A stretch of DNA of 64,000 nucleotides from Bedellia somnulentella. Taxonomy: Eukaryota; Arthropoda; Insecta; Lepidoptera; Bedelliidae. How positions within the stretch are numbered: the first letter of the stretch is position 1; each line of letters starts with the position of its first letter. Positions 41,734-56,800 of this stretch are shown in pieces. Both the position numbers and the translations under genes were made by a program. Location: the NCBI GenBank assembly GCA_963576735.1, contig OY755184.1, positions 620,001 to 684,000 of the forward strand. Reading direction: 5' to 3'. The notes below the pieces were generated by a model. The model was not told the origin of the DNA, did no database searches, and saw only the letters and a list, made by a program, of their open reading frames with translations.

Positions 41734-43374
41734 TAATATAATTTCCTTAACTTATGTTCATTAGCAAAGAAGGAAGGAAATAAGGTTAATTACTGTAATC
41801 AATAAAATAAAATAATACATTTTATTCATTTATTTCTAAAATACTTTCCTAACTTATTCTTTACTATAAATACAATACCTCGTTTAACAAGTACAACTAA
41901 AATAAAACACACATAAATTTTGAACTTATAATTTATATCAGTTTTATATCTTATTTCGAGTTTACACATTCTTTAAAATGTCAAAGTATAATTGATTCAT
42001 GCAATAAAACCTAGTTTTTATAATAAGCATTTATAAAAATATCAATAGAATTAATTTTGTTTGGTTTTATAGTTTATAATATGTGTTGTACCTTTCCATA
42101 CTTAATATGAATCAAAGAGTATTTAACGGAACCTGCCGCAATCCGTTTCTGGTCAGTCATTTGAGTTTATTTACTCAACGTATGCAAAGCTCAATCATAA
42201 CGTTTATTATTGTTAATTAATCATATTTCCAGTTTTTGGACAATATTGTTTATTTTTCCAATATAACATAGTATACTCACGGCTATAAATCCTATGAAGG
42301 GGTAGCCAGAGCTAGGGAATTAGAAATATAAATATATAATTTATTATTCTGCAGTCTAAGAAATTGCTTACGGTAGAGTTATCTACAATATAACGTCGAT
42401 GATAAAAGTTTATAAAAGCTTCGGGTTCCATTTTTATAACCGAGTATGTTAATGCGTATTTGTTTGTGGTAAAATGCTTACAAAATATGTTTTACCGTAG
42501 CTAATTAATTAATTAATATTCGATAAAAGTACGAAAAACTTACATACTTAAAAAAAATCTAAAAGGAGTTTCAATACTATCTAAATAACGTTTAAATAAA
42601 TGCAAGTATAAAAGCAGAATGGGTTACAATTATTTTTATAAAGTAACTTAAAATATTAAATGCTAATTTAAATTGTTGATGCGAATTCCTGCCAAAATGA
42701 ATATAGAAGAAACGTGAAAGAGGAGCCTAATATGGAAGATACAATTGTATAGATTTTCAAAGAGAAAACGTTAGACAGTTTGTCCTGGAAATATATATTT
42801 CCCGGATTTAGTTTTTTACGTGACAGAAAGTTGTCAGTAAGGAAGTGGTGCTGTAATATAAGTGGTGATACGATCCGTACAACTTACTAGGATAGCGGAC
42901 GAAATTTTAAGGTTTAATTTAAAAGGTATGCATTATTTATCTCAATATCGATACAATGTCAAACTTCGCACTAAAGACTACAAGGTTCAGTACTGCAAAC
43001 CGTTACAAAAATAAGAAAAATATTATTAACAGCATTTATAAAATTTTAGGCGTCTAAATAAACGTGTCAAATCAAATATTATATTTATATAATAATGCTA
43101 AAAACTCTACAAAATATAATTAATATTATAATCTTTTACACACAGGAGTAGGTATTTAATTTAAGTATGCATTATTACTTAACATACATCGTATTAGTAT
43201 CGATATGTTTTGATAACGAACCAGTAGGGTTATATAAAAGAGGTGTAATTAAGACGATAAAAAATGAGATATAAATAGCAGATATTTTATCTCTCGCATA
43301 TCGATTAAGAAATCTATAGCACCCTATATATAGAATTGATAGTGGGTGTAAATCATAAATACATACATAATATA
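41734..43374. other. AT-rich intergenic DNA
   Basis: Only a SINE-A 3' scrap (42269-42330, minus) is recognised. Confidence 0.4.
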
Positions 43375-43495
43375 TACATATATTATACTCACGGCTGTGA
43401 ATCCCTAAAAGAGGTAGCCAGAGCTTCAGAATTCGAAAATTCTTTAGCCACTTTTGGAATTTAAGAGGGGAAAAGATTGTCAAATAAATGTTTAA
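43375..43495 (-). repeat. SINE-A 3' half
   Basis: Minus-strand copy truncated after the AAAGATTGTCAAATAAATG block. Confidence 0.8.
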
Positions 43496-44664
43496 ATAAT
43501 ACTTATATTAAATATCATTGATAACTTCACAACCAATTAAATGTTTTAACGCTAATTTTCTTAATGACTGTGGTACTCCTTATATTATATATCCAATCAA
43601 TGTCGGATCTTTAATCTAAGACTAATATTTGGCAGATACATTTAATTATACATAAGACATAAGTGGCACTGATTTATCACAGTAAACATTTCTTGCATTT
43701 AGTGCGGAGACTTCTAATTTTGAATAATTTTATTACAAAATATTTTTGGGATCAATGTGTATCGCTGCCTAAAAATAACTTTTATATAATAGTGTCATTT
43801 AAAAAATCTGAGATTTCTTATTATTTTATTGCAAAGAGAAGAATGCAAATTTGTTTAAAAGTAACAAATAAAAATATTGATCTAGAAAAAACTTAAAAGA
43901 CAATCATAAACTAAATTAAAATTATATGTGCCTAAAAATATCTGGAGAAATCTAAAAGTAACGATCTTTTTAAAAATATATATTTTTCATATAAGAAGGA
44001 AGACATTGTTTTAATTTGCACAAATAAACTAGAAATCATAGGTTTTCAAGAAATACAATTCGTTGAACATTACACTTTTAAATACGAACTTTATGTTTCT
44101 ATTCATTCATCATATAAGTTTATAAAAATATTTCCAATATATGGCAGTCAGTTTGATACTGTTTTTTTTTAATTTACTATAAAAATCTTACTGTTGTTTA
44201 TAAATTATTGTAATGGTGGTCGATAGTTATCACTGAACACTTTAAATTTAGCAAATATGTAATTCCAGTTACATTTATTTGTCATTTATTACTGTCAAAT
44301 CACAAAAGGTTTTTACAAAGTCAAACATATTTTTCAATAGTTAGATGGAAGAAATATTTGTTTATTACTTTTACTGGGCTGTGCGCAAACAAAATGAAGT
44401 ATGTAAAAGGTAATTTAATTTATTAGGTATTAATTGATTAGGATGCAAGAAAGTAACGAAAAATGATAAGTAATAACAATAAAATGTCAGTTTCAGACCC
44501 AAGTAAAAAAAACAACCTACGTTATTCTTTCTTAAGACATAAGAAATATTTTTTAATTTTACAATTCTAATCATCAAAACTGACATCCCAACAAAAAGAC
44601 TCCTAAATATCCCTCCATCGCACCATAGAAAATGCTGCCCCGACTCTTTTTAAGAGACACATCC
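43496..44664. other. AT-rich DNA, 3' flank of the KASH-like gene
   Basis: No coding signal. TTTATT at 44419-44424 (AATAAA on the minus strand) is a possible polyadenylation signal 245 bp past the stop codon. Confidence 0.35.
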
Positions 44665-44869
44665 TCACATAGGAACCTCTCCTATGTATTCAATCCTGAA
44701 GAAGAAATCCAGTATATCATGCATGTTGAACCAGCGCCAGGGGACCACGGAATGTTCCCTCACACACCTCCTGGCTGCGTAGTGGTAGTTGGTCACATTG
44801 TAGAGAACGATAAGAGCCGAGACACAACATAGGCCTGCTAGTACGCAGAATAGGGATTTGATTTTGTCC
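44665..44869 (-). CDS. KASH-like gene exon 10: membrane anchor and tail
   Basis: Acceptor TTATTTCCAG precedes 44869 and the stop TGA is at 44665-44667. The first base completes a Leu codon from exon 9, giving GKLLDKIK before the hydrophobic helix. The phase match with the donor at 47792 is the main reason for joining this exon to the coiled-coil exons. Confidence 0.8.
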
Positions 44870-47800
44870 CTGGAAATAAATGTTTGTGTTAGTCTTGTGG
44901 TGGTTTCTTGTAAACGAATAGCTTAAAATATTACCCAAGAGTCTGAGAGTACCTTTTGCATTTACGACTCGCTCTTAATTTTAAGCGCATAAATGAAATA
45001 ATATACTGTATTTTAAAAATAAATAGTGGTCCGCCCAGGCTTCAAACGGATTTCGTTTTTTTTTACTGCTTACCCCCTACAATATTTACCGTGATGATAT
45101 ATATCCTATGTCCTTTTCCTGGTACTAAACTACCTCTCCAACAATTTTCAGCTAGATGGTTCATCCGTTCTTGAGTTTTAAATAGTGTAACTAACACAAC
45201 TTTCTTTAATATATATACTTACTTACTTATACTCACGCCCATTATTCCCATTGGGGTAGGCAGAGACTATCGATCGCCACTTAGTACGATCTTGACAAAC
45301 CTCTCTTGCTTCCCTTACATTCATTATCTTTCTCATACATGCTCTTTTATTCTTCTCACTTCGGACCCCCGCCTTATAAGAGTACACAGTGCCTTATACA
45401 TTAGAGTAAGATTTAAATAGTGTAGTGTGGTTGAAGTGAAGACCTATCAACAAAAACTTAACTTTTACTATTATCTCCAAAATCAACTGCCAAAATTAAC
45501 TAAGGACTTGTTAATACTTGCTGTGTACCCCATTTCTTCCGGTGGGTGTACGTAAGAGGCGAGTAACGGACTTGGGGCTTTTAAGGGATTTTTGGGCGAT
45601 GCGGTTAGAGACCCATCGCCAACAACCTTTATTTTACCATCTTTTCCCCACTCAACTTTCCAAACGTGATTTTTAATGTTTTTTGACATGAATTCCTCAT
45701 GTGGGGATTATTACTCATAAATAAAAGATGTTATTAAAGGAAAGAAAAATTTCGACACTGGCGGGGTTCGAACGGGGTTTTTATTTATGAGTAATAATCC
45801 CCACATGAGGAATTCATGTCAAAAAACATTAAAAATTATGTGATAGTTAAGCGTTTCCAACATTTGTAGACAAGTGGCCGTCCGAATTAGTTAAAATTCG
45901 GAGGTAGGAAACGCAAACACTACTTGAACGTGTAAAAAAGAAACAAAGGATAGAGAAATTTCGCGCTGGATGCCAACTGACACTGTAGCTCAGTTGGCAG
46001 AGCGACGGGGGCGTATACCCGAAGGTCGCGGGTTCGAACCCCGCCAGTGTCGAAATTTTTCTTTCCTTTAATAACATCTTTTATTTATTTCCAAACGTGG
46101 TTGAGGAATTTCAAATTCCTTAGCTCTGGCTACCCCTTTTAGGGATAAATAGCCGTGAGTATATGTATGTATGTAATTCCTTCGCTCTGGCATCCCCGTT
46201 TTGGGATATATCCGTCATAGCTTAGGTTATGTAAGATAAAACATACATACCACGCATACCGACCCCACGTTTTCGTGTCTCCATAGCCAGCGCGGTTTAC
46301 ACAAACACTACACGGGTTGTCAGCTTGGGTTGCTACCGTAGACATGTCTGGAATGCAATTATTTGATGTAAGAATATTGTAATCGACTATATAGAACATT
46401 AATTTATCTTAAATCACGTCTGTCAATAACAAATATGATTAATTCCGTACTAACTATATAACTATAAATTTCACCTTGAAATCAAGAGAGGTACTAATAT
46501 TACTGAACTTCAAGTGACATTGTCACCTGGTTTAGAAGAGTACCCACGTTTTACTTGTAAAGTGTACTCAAGTATTAGGGGACAGGCCTATCGCCGTTTT
46601 GTACGAATACGCTGTTACATGATAAATACAACTCAGCCATGTGGGTTTCCTCATGATGGTTTCCCTCACCGTTAACAACCATGATAAATGAACCACACAT
46701 ATAACTTTAGAAAAGTCAAATTGGTGTAGGCCCCTCCCGGGGTTTGAACTCTCATCGTCTGCACGATAAGCGGTGTTCTACCCTCTGAGCTAACACGGTC
46801 TTTACTACTACCTAAAAAAAAAATTTTATAAATTGACACTTGATGAACTGCCGAGTCAGTAGATGTCTTAAAACTCCTTAAAACAAGTGTAAGGTAACGT
46901 TTATATTAAAGTTGGTTGACTTATTATCTACACTAATAGTATAAAGAAGAAAACTTCGTTTGATTGTAATGTAATGAATGGGCTCAAAAACTAATAGACC
47001 GATTTCGAAAATTCTTGCACCAATGGGAAGCTAAAACTTTCATAAGCAACATAGGCTATTTATCATTACGCTAAATATCGTAGGGGGTAAGCAGTAAAAA
47101 AACACTTAACACCAGCCGTGCGAAGCCGGGGCGGACTAGTAGTTTATAATATAACTATATACTTACATACGAGTAAAGCATATGCTCATAAAACTATCTT
47201 TTCGTAAAGTAACGGTCTTAATTCCAAGGTGCAATTTGTCATAAAACAACCTAAATATTCTTCTACAGATTCAAGTGAATTAAAAATCAACATTTTAGAT
47301 AGGACAATCACATTTCTACTTGGAAATCGTGCATTCACTACTAATACTACTAAATACAAATAACTATGTCATACTTTGTGTCTTTTTCACCGATCATTAT
47401 AATATAGAACGGTAAATTTCTCTAGATTTTACTTTCTGTAACTTTTAAATTACGACAACAGCGCCATCTAGTAAGTCAGGAATTTTTAATTGCGTTTGAT
47501 CCAACATAAACTACAACGCACAGAAATATTACATGCTTCTATACATTAGTTACTTATTACTACACTAGATTAGAACTTAATATTACATAATAACTATTTT
47601 AAACAATCTTAGCCCTTTATAAGTCTCGGGTCATAAATTGGACACCATAATTTCAATCTTACCTAACATCAAACAGAAGTGTAATACCATGAATTTTTGA
47701 TCATACCTCTGCCTTATAAAGGGTTAAAACTCTACAAAATCTTACAAAATCACTACTAATTGTACTCCTACAATGACGACACATCTACATACAATAATTT

Positions 47801-50800
47801 ACCAATGTCAGTTTGACAGCCCGCACAGACTACTTTGTTGGTCTGTGACGTCATCAACTCTTTTCTGCTCTCATATTCACTTTGAAATTCTCTCAGTTTT
47901 GCATTCAACTGTTCAACAATCGTCAGCAGAATGCTACCTTTCTCTACCAACTTTTGTGTCTCTTCTTTTTTCTCTATCTCTTTATTATTAGCATTTAATA
48001 CTTCTTTACTGTTTAGTTCATCTTCACTATAACTAGTGAACTCTTCAATCGAATCATTAGTAACATTATAATTAAACTTGTTTGTCAGTGCATGTCTGTA
48101 CATATTTTCGTCTGTATTGGTTAGATTAGGGTTATTTTCTTTGCTACAATTCTTGCAGAATTCGGTACTGTTATTTTTGGACATGCTGTCAAAGCTAAGT
48201 CTGATTTCATCGAACAAAGACAGGTTTGTTGGGCGCGCTTGGTCTTCATTATTCGGATGCTTTAAAGCGTGCAGCTCAAATATATCTATGAATATTACAA
48301 TCAAATAATTATTTATGCAATTGGGCTGGGAACATCATACAATACACTTTTTAAACTCTCGCGGTTTGTAGACATAATATATATTAGCTGTGTAGTGTCG
48401 GCTTAGAATAGCACTACCACATTTTTTTTCCGGTGGGTGTACGTAAGGCGACTAACGGTATTGGGGCTTTTAAGGGATTTTTGGGCGATGCGGTTGGAGA
48501 CCCATCATCAACAACCTTTATTTCACCATCTTTTCTCCATGCAGCTTCCAAAAGTGGCTGAGGAATTTATAATTCCTTAGCTCTGGCTACCCCTTCTAGG
48601 GAAATATAGCCGTGAGTATATGTATGTACGTAAATATAAATGGGTGTAACATTACCTTGTTTAAATTGACTATCTGAGTTGAGTGTGTCAAGTGCGAGTA
48701 ACATATTATCATCCACAAAGCTGACATCTATGGAACGGTCGAATCTCAGGTGGGTGTTGTTTGACTTGTTCACCATGTCTTTTAGCTCCATTTCTAGTTC
48801 GATCTGAAATTTAGGTTTTATTACATTAAAAACGGTGAAGGGTTTGACAGTATGACGTGGGTAGACTTGGGAACTTAATGGGTACTTTTAATACTAGCTC
48901 AATAATGATTGATTTCAGTGGTTTAGTAAGTAAGTTAGTTTAGTAAGTTTCTGCCGTGTAGTGCCGTCTTAGAATGTCGCTACCCCTTTCTACCCACGGG
49001 TGTCGTTAGAGGCGTATAACGGTATTGGGGACTTTTAAGGGATTTTGGGCGATGCGGTCCGAGACCTATCACCAACAATCTTTATTTTTACCCCTTCTAG
49101 GGAAATATAGCCGTGAGTATATGTATGTATGGTTTAGTAAGTACTAACAAATAAACATAACATAAACATAACATAAACGTTCACGCCGAATATCCCCGAA
49201 GGGGTTGGCAGAGGTACTAATACTTCTGAACATCACGTGACTTTGTCACCTGGTGTTCAGAGTACCCACGTTTTGCATGGACAGTGTACTCACGTGATAG
49301 GAGGCAGGTCTATCGCCGTTTTGTACGAATACACTGTCACATGACTAAGTACAACTCAGCCATGTGGGTTTCCTCACGATGTTTTCCCTCACCGTTAACA
49401 ACCATGATAAATTAACCACACATATGTCTTTAGAAAAGACAAATTGGTGTAGGCCCGACCCAGGATTTGAACACTAGTCGTTTGCACGATAACCGAGTGT
49501 TCTACCCACTGGGCTATCACGTATTATAACTACTAACTATACTAACAAATATTTATAACTAAATACATGTTTAAAATAAAATAAATAAACTTATTACATT
49601 GGGGCAGTCAAACCGGTCAACTATTGTACCAAGGATGGTATTGGCGCTCTAGCGTGTCCTGCGGCAAATTGGTAACAATACATAACTTAACCCATTCCAA
49701 TTTTGATAGACAAAGACCATTAATTGCCACTTAACACGCTGCTACCACATCTCAATCATCATATCGTCTGCTTACTGCATTTATATGTAATTTTTGACGC
49801 TCTTTCTACTGGAAAAACGCAATAATAATGATATAAATAATGATAGGACTGTTAATTACAGGTCATTTCTCAATTACAGGTCAAATATGATAAGTGCACA
49901 CTTATGCTGAAAATAATGTTTTTTATCCACAATATTTATAAGAAAATGGCCTCTAATATGCTACCGCAAATAAGAACTTTAAAGTTCTAATAATTTATTA
50001 AATAAATTTCTGCAAAATCTTATTTAGATGTTAGTAAAAAAAATACTTAAACTTTGAAAACCCTATATCTCCGTTTAACAAAATATGTATTTACTACATT
50101 TTACCAGTAACCAGACGATATACATTCATCAATCTCTTCAACCATATATTTTTTCGCCATCAAGCAAAACAATATCACAACCCCACCTTCTCCGTCATGA
50201 CCCGCTGCACCAACGCGTCGCTGTCGCTCAACTTGGCGGCCAGGTCCGCGCACTGAGCAGTCAGCGTCTCGTTCTGACCCAACAACGACAACTGGCGCGA
50301 GGAATACATCTCGTTGATGCGGTGGCATTCCTTCTTGGCTTCTTGGAGTTGCTCCGTTAGGGTGGTTTTCTGGAAATTAAATAATAATATGATAAAATAA
50401 ATTTACCGTGTAGTGGCTTATAATAACACTACCCCATTTCTATCCGTGGGTGATCGTAAGAGGCGACTAAGGTTATAGGGGCTTTTTATGTGATTTTTGG
50501 GCGATGTGGTTGGAGACCCGTCCCCAAAAACATTTATTATTATCATTTTTTCCCCAATCAACTTCCAAAAATAACTGAGGAATTTATCATTCCAAAGCTC
50601 TGGCTACCCCGTAAAGAGATTTATAGCCGTGAGTATATGTATGTATGTATGTAAAATAAATAAATACGGACATATTATACATAGATCAAGTTAGCCACAA
50701 ACTAAGTAAGACTTGTATTATGGGATACTAACTCAACGATAGATTTAATAATATGTAATACACAAATAAATAATACCTAAGACCAGGAAACAATCATTAG

Positions 50801-53800
50801 TGCTAATCACATTACCGTTGCTGTCAGCGGGGATCGAACCCGCAACGTCTGGTCCGAAAAGCTAGTCACCTATCCAGTCGGCCACAGCTGTCGTCAAATT
50901 ATGGATGATGGGGAGTGATAGAGTGTTGAAGTTGATAAATGTCGCCAACACTTTGTAAGTAAAAATAAATAATAAGAAAAGTGCCTTACAGTGGAAGGGG
51001 CAGAGAACACTTATTATACGTAGTTCAATTCAAAAAGACGCATCCAACCCTGTCTTCTAATCTTCTATATTAGAACATACATACATATACTCACGGCTAT
51101 AAATCCCTAAAAGGGGTAGCCAGAGCTAAGGATAAGAAATTCCTCAGCCACTTTTGGAAGTTGCGTGGGGAAAAGATGGTAAAATAAAGGTGTTGCTGAT
51201 GGGTCTTCCACCACATCGCCCAAAAATCCCTTAAAAGCCCCAATACTGTTAGTCGCCTCTTACGTACACCCACTTGAAGAAATGGGGTATGCCACACTAC
51301 ACAGCAACTTTTATATTAGAGGTGTGACATATAGGCGTATGTGTTGGTGCTTTCACGGTAATTTAATTTATCTCTGGGTTATACACACAAACAAATACTG
51401 GCCAGCAACCGTCTCGAAGCATGCGGTTGTCAGATGTAGCCAATTAAAATAAAAAAGTGGGGCGTATCTTTGCGGATATCGAACGGAATTTTATAACATT
51501 CAAACAAACCGTTTTGGCGGAGTTTTGTTAAAAACACGGTGACACATAGATTATGTCTTAGATTTCATTTAAAAGTTATTAAAATACTTCTTAAAAGGTG
51601 GGAAGGTGTTTATTTGGGAGACGAACCAATGCGAAGGTCAAATGACTAGCCTACATAATCTTATTACAACTAGGAAACATTAAAATACATATATACCTTT
51701 TCATCCAAATCCGCACAAGTTTCCTCCAGCACTCTGATCTTTCTATGAGCGCTTGCCAGCTGACGTCTCACGTCTTCCAACTCCGCCTTGGCGGCGCTGA
51801 ACTGCTCGAACACTTCCTCGTGAGCGCAGCGCTCTTGCAGCAGCTTCTTGTTCTCTTCTATGAGACTGGGAATATTGGGGATAATTTAGATGTTAGTGTT
51901 TGGTATAATACTTGTATCTAGCATAAGTTGTGGCATCAGAAAGAGTTCAGAGGTTTGGAGTCTAGGGTTCTATCTACGATAAAAATATGATGATGAATTC
52001 TTCCAACTCCATCTTGGCGGAGCTGAACTGCTCGAAGACTTCTATGAGACTGGGAATGTTGGGAATAATCTCTATATGTTTAATTTATTATTACTATCAT
52101 ATCACGCCTAACATACTCTACTTAACTACTATTAACAAATATAATATATATTAATATTTTAATGAGTATATTTATAACTAACCTAAATCTTATTTACACT
52201 CATACTTCATAAATTACATTTTTGGATCAGCCTGTATCTTACTTTAAAAGACACAACCCACACAAACATTCGAAACCGCATTTCCCTGACTACCCACCAA
52301 TCCTTTTTAGTGACAATTTAGAGTAAACGGTAAAACCTAAAAATGGTTTATGTGTACTTGTTATGAATATTGAAATGTAAAAATATTTTATTCAAATAAA
52401 TAAATAAAAAAAAAACTTGATGTTAGTGTTTGGTATAAAACTGGTGGCAATATGATTTGTGGCAACAGAAGTAGTTCAGAGGTTTGGAGTCTATGGTTCT
52501 ATCAACGTTTAAAAATATGATGATGATTTCTTCCAACTCGATGTTTGATTTGTAATACTCATGGGTATAGTTTACATGAACACTCTTGTATCAGCTTCTT
52601 GTTTTCTTCTACCAGCTGGGAATGTTAGGGATGGAATGTGGGTACAAGTGTTTGGTAGAAACCTGGCGGATATGGTTTGCAAGTAATGTGAGGTGTGGTA
52701 ATAAGAGTTGAGGTTTGGAGTCTAACTCCGATAAAGCGATAGTTTTAATGTTAAGTGGTTATTGAAAACTTTAAAAGACCAAAAAAAACTGCTATTTAAG
52801 TTGTAGTATAGGTTCAAAATTTCATTATAAATTTATATTGGTAACGAGTTAGGAAAATAAGCAACAAAAACTTTAACCCTTCATCAGGCAAAAAGAAAAT
52901 ACTTCCCACCAAACTTTCAACCTTATCATTATTGAAATAAAGATCAAATACAGTAAAATTTTATTCATTGCTATGCCTTATTAAGGTGGTCCGTCCATAT
53001 TATGTAAATCGTAGAGTTTAAAATGGCTTGTAACTGACAGCGGACGACCGGCCTCTTATGTTTGGACGGCTGGGTATTGTTTGTTTTAGTACAATATAGA
53101 TAAGATTCATTTTTGTCTTCGGTTTTCAATCTACCGTCACACAAAAATTGTTGTCAACAATTACTTATTTATAAGACACTTTAGTTTTAGTTTTGTTGTA
53201 TTAGTTTTATTGTATTAAGCACAAAATTGTATTGTCTCCGAAAGAGTGGTCTCCCCTAACACAGGTTTTATAACTTAAAAGGGGAGTCCGATGTACCATT
53301 GTAAACTTTATGCTTAATAAAATTTATTGATTATTGATATTATTGATTATTGATTAAGGCCCACCTACACAATCGCTCAAACACACCAGATATTTTATTC
53401 CAAAGCCGTTTATTCATCATAGCTTTGAGGAGTGGTCAAAGATTTTACGGGCGTAAGTATAAGTCAGATTTTAAAGAATGCTCCTAGCGTTCACTAAACT
53501 AAGATTTATTTCCAGTTCAAAGTTCAAACAGATCAAAGTTTGTTAGATATTGGAAATACTCACGGTGACAACCTAGCGTAGACCGCACTGAGTTCCATCT
53601 TATATGTCTGTAGCGCGTCCTCCATGGCGTCCATCTCGCTGCGCAGTTTGATGTTGGTCCTGGTCTTCTCGCGGACCTCGCATTGCAGCTCTTCTAGGTG
53701 GAAACCTGAGCGATATGGGATTGAAGAGTTTAGTTTTGATATTTTGTGGTTCTGTGTAACGGGTTAGGATAGCACTACCCCATTTTTACATGTGGGGGTT

Positions 53801-56800
53801 CGAGGCGATGAGGGATTTTGGGGCTTTCAAAGAATTTATACATACAAAAATCTTTATTTATAAAACTATCACAATGCAATTTAAATCTTTTTGTTCATGA
53901 AAACCTCATTCAAGAAAAAACTTTCCCGCCTTTGTCGAAAATTTTCTTTCCTTTATTTATTCTTTATTTATTACATACATACATACATATACTCACGCCA
54001 TTAATTCCCATTGGGGTAGGCAGAGACTATCGATCGCCACTTCGTACGATCCTGACAAACCTCTCTAGCTTCGTTTACATCCATCAATCTTTTCATACAT
54101 GCTCTTTTATTCTTCATACTTCGGACGCCAGCCTTTTTGAGCACACTCTCAATTTGGTCCAAGTGTGTTCTCCGTGGTCGTCCTCTACTAACATTACCAT
54201 CCATATATCTCTCCATATATCATATATATTAATATCCATATAGCTCTATAGATCCCTTTTACCAATTTTCTATCATCCATCCTCTCTATGTGCCCAAACC
54301 ATCTCAACATTCCTTTTTCTATCTTTCTTACAATATCATCTTTCACACCACACTTTTCACGAATAACGCTATTTCTCACTCGGTCACACAATCTAACATT
54401 ACAAATTTTTCTGAGGGACCTCATCTCTACTGCATTCACTCTGCTCTCATGCTTCTTCTGCCACACCCAACATTCGCTTCCATACATAAGCGTAGGAACA
54501 AGAACAGCATCATGCACAGCCATTCGGGCCTTTTCAGACACCGATTGACAGGTCATTAGCCTATTCATTGCTCCATTTACCGCATTACCCTTTTTCACTC
54601 TTCTTTCAATATCTTCATCACATTTTCCATCCCTTGTAAACAAACTTCCCAGATATACAAACTCCTTCACCTGTTCCACATCCTTACCATCAATCGCAAT
54701 CACGCATTCTGTCACATCTTCTTGTCTCTCAAAAACCATTGATTATTCGTGGAGCTGGTAATGCGCTGACGTCCTCTGTCTGGGAGGTTCAGTATCCAGG
54801 AGGGAATAAAAGACGCTTGTGTTCACTCTTCGAAATCTATATTAATTGTGATCATTTGAATAATTGGGCATTACAAGTGCCCTCTGTACAACAATAGCGG
54901 AAGCTTCTAGAATACATAGCAAATCGACCGTTAAAACAGTTCTCTATTATTTCGAATGCTCTGGAAGAAACAGAAAGTTCTAATGTTCCTAACGGTTGTT
55001 TTACATTGATCGAGAATATTCTTTATTACGTAATTACTAGCGACATCTGTTGCGTAATAGTAAGATCTAACTTAACATATCAATATGCCTCTGATGGTTT
55101 TAATGTCCATACTTTCACACCAGATGTCGCCACCTATAAAATACAGTCCTTTAATTATATTCTTTACCAACCCTTTGGGAAAGGCGCAGCACTATGTTAT
55201 GATAGTGCGGCTTAACAACCATCGTTTTGGTCTTATCCACATTCACCCTCATTCCCTTTCTTACAAAAGACTCACATGCAATATTCATCATCTCTTGCAA
55301 CTCTTCTGCCGATGATGCAAGTAGCACTTGATCGTCAGCATACAAGAGGAATTTAATGATGAATCCACCCATCCTTAGTCCATAATTTCCACTTTTATTC
55401 TCGCAAAATCCGTTGTTGACACTTTAGGCCTGTGACGCCAACGCGTACACAGACCCCTTAATCATGATATAACGAGAAAGTGATCTGTGCCAACGTTCGT
55501 GCCCCTATAGACCCTGGTGTCAACAACCTTTGCTCTCAGCCTTTCATCAACTATCACAAAATCAATCATACTTCTCTCGCTTCCCCTCTGTCTTGTATAC
55601 ACATGGATATCTTTGTGTTTAAACAACGTGTTTGTAACACAAAGATTCCTCTCCAAACATACCTCAATCAATTTCTCACCATTCTCATTCATTCTTTGAT
55701 CACCAAACTTTCCTAAAACTCTTTCGCAACCGTTGCGTGACACACCAACCCAGCCATTAAAATCTCCTAACATTATAAGTCTCTCATTCTGATCACACCC
55801 ATTCACAACATAGTCTAACAGATTCCAAAACTCCTCCCTCTCGGATAGGGATTTAGACATGTCCGGAGCATAAACGCAAATTATGCGCATCCGGACTAGT
55901 CCCAATTTCACCTTAATCCACAGGAGCCTTGGACTCACACATTCGTAATCTTTCATACACTGAGCCATCCTTTCAGATATCAGAAGTCCCACTCCTTGGT
56001 TAGCTCGGTCATTGTCAGCGACTCCAGACCAGATTGCTGAGATGTTGCCAAGTTGTGAAACTTCCTTTCCCTTACGCTTCGTCTCATTTAAACATAGAAA
56101 ATCCAGTTTTCTTTCATTCATAATCATACATACTTCATCTAATTTTTCAAACATTCCTCCACATACATTCATCGTACTGAAGCGGGTCTCTTTAGCCCAC
56201 TTTTCGCCCCGTGAGAAACCATGGCGTTATGAGTGGCGAGCTACAACGCCGCCTCCGTGTTTATTAGAATTGGAACACATATTGGACCCACGAGAAGCAA
56301 GGGAAGTAAACTGTCCACCTAGCCAGAGCCCCGCTTGACTAGGTAAGGTTATTTAGTACCCGGAGTGCACCAAGCTCCGGGACGGCGGCACGCTAGCGAC
56401 CAGGCTCACCCCTGCCCACGCATCCCTCGGCACGGCAGACCTTGGATTGGTGTAAGGGCGAAGATGGAAAAGCCCTAGTCCCTTAGTCGACTTCTACGAC
56501 ACCCGCGGGAAGAGATGGGGTAGTGCTATTCTAAGCCGACACTACACAGCACATACTAGTACTACAATAAAATATGAAATAATGACATAACAATCAAAAT
56601 AAAGCTTGTTGTCACTATGCGAAATTGGGTCTTCTCGCTTTACCAAAAATAGGCAGTAAATATTTTTTCTAAGTTATTAAGGAAGGCAAAAGGTAGGTAA
56701 GGTTCTCAATTATATAAAAAATATGATATATAACAAGAATGCAAATACCGTGATAGCCCAGTGGGTAGAACACTCGGTTCTCGTGCAAGCGACTAGTGTT

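Noticed and set aside
44717..44938. 73-aa minus-strand frame overlapping exon 10
   Set aside because: It lies in a different frame from the hydrophobic-helix frame that the exon 9 phase requires.
47768..48304. 178-aa single open frame as a separate gene
   Set aside because: It begins in intron sequence. The exon 47793-48285 with its AG acceptor and GTATGT donor joins in phase on both sides to the KASH-like gene.
50101..50328. Minus-strand 75-aa frame at exon 7
   Set aside because: Out of frame with the coiled-coil reading that links exons 6, 7 and 8.
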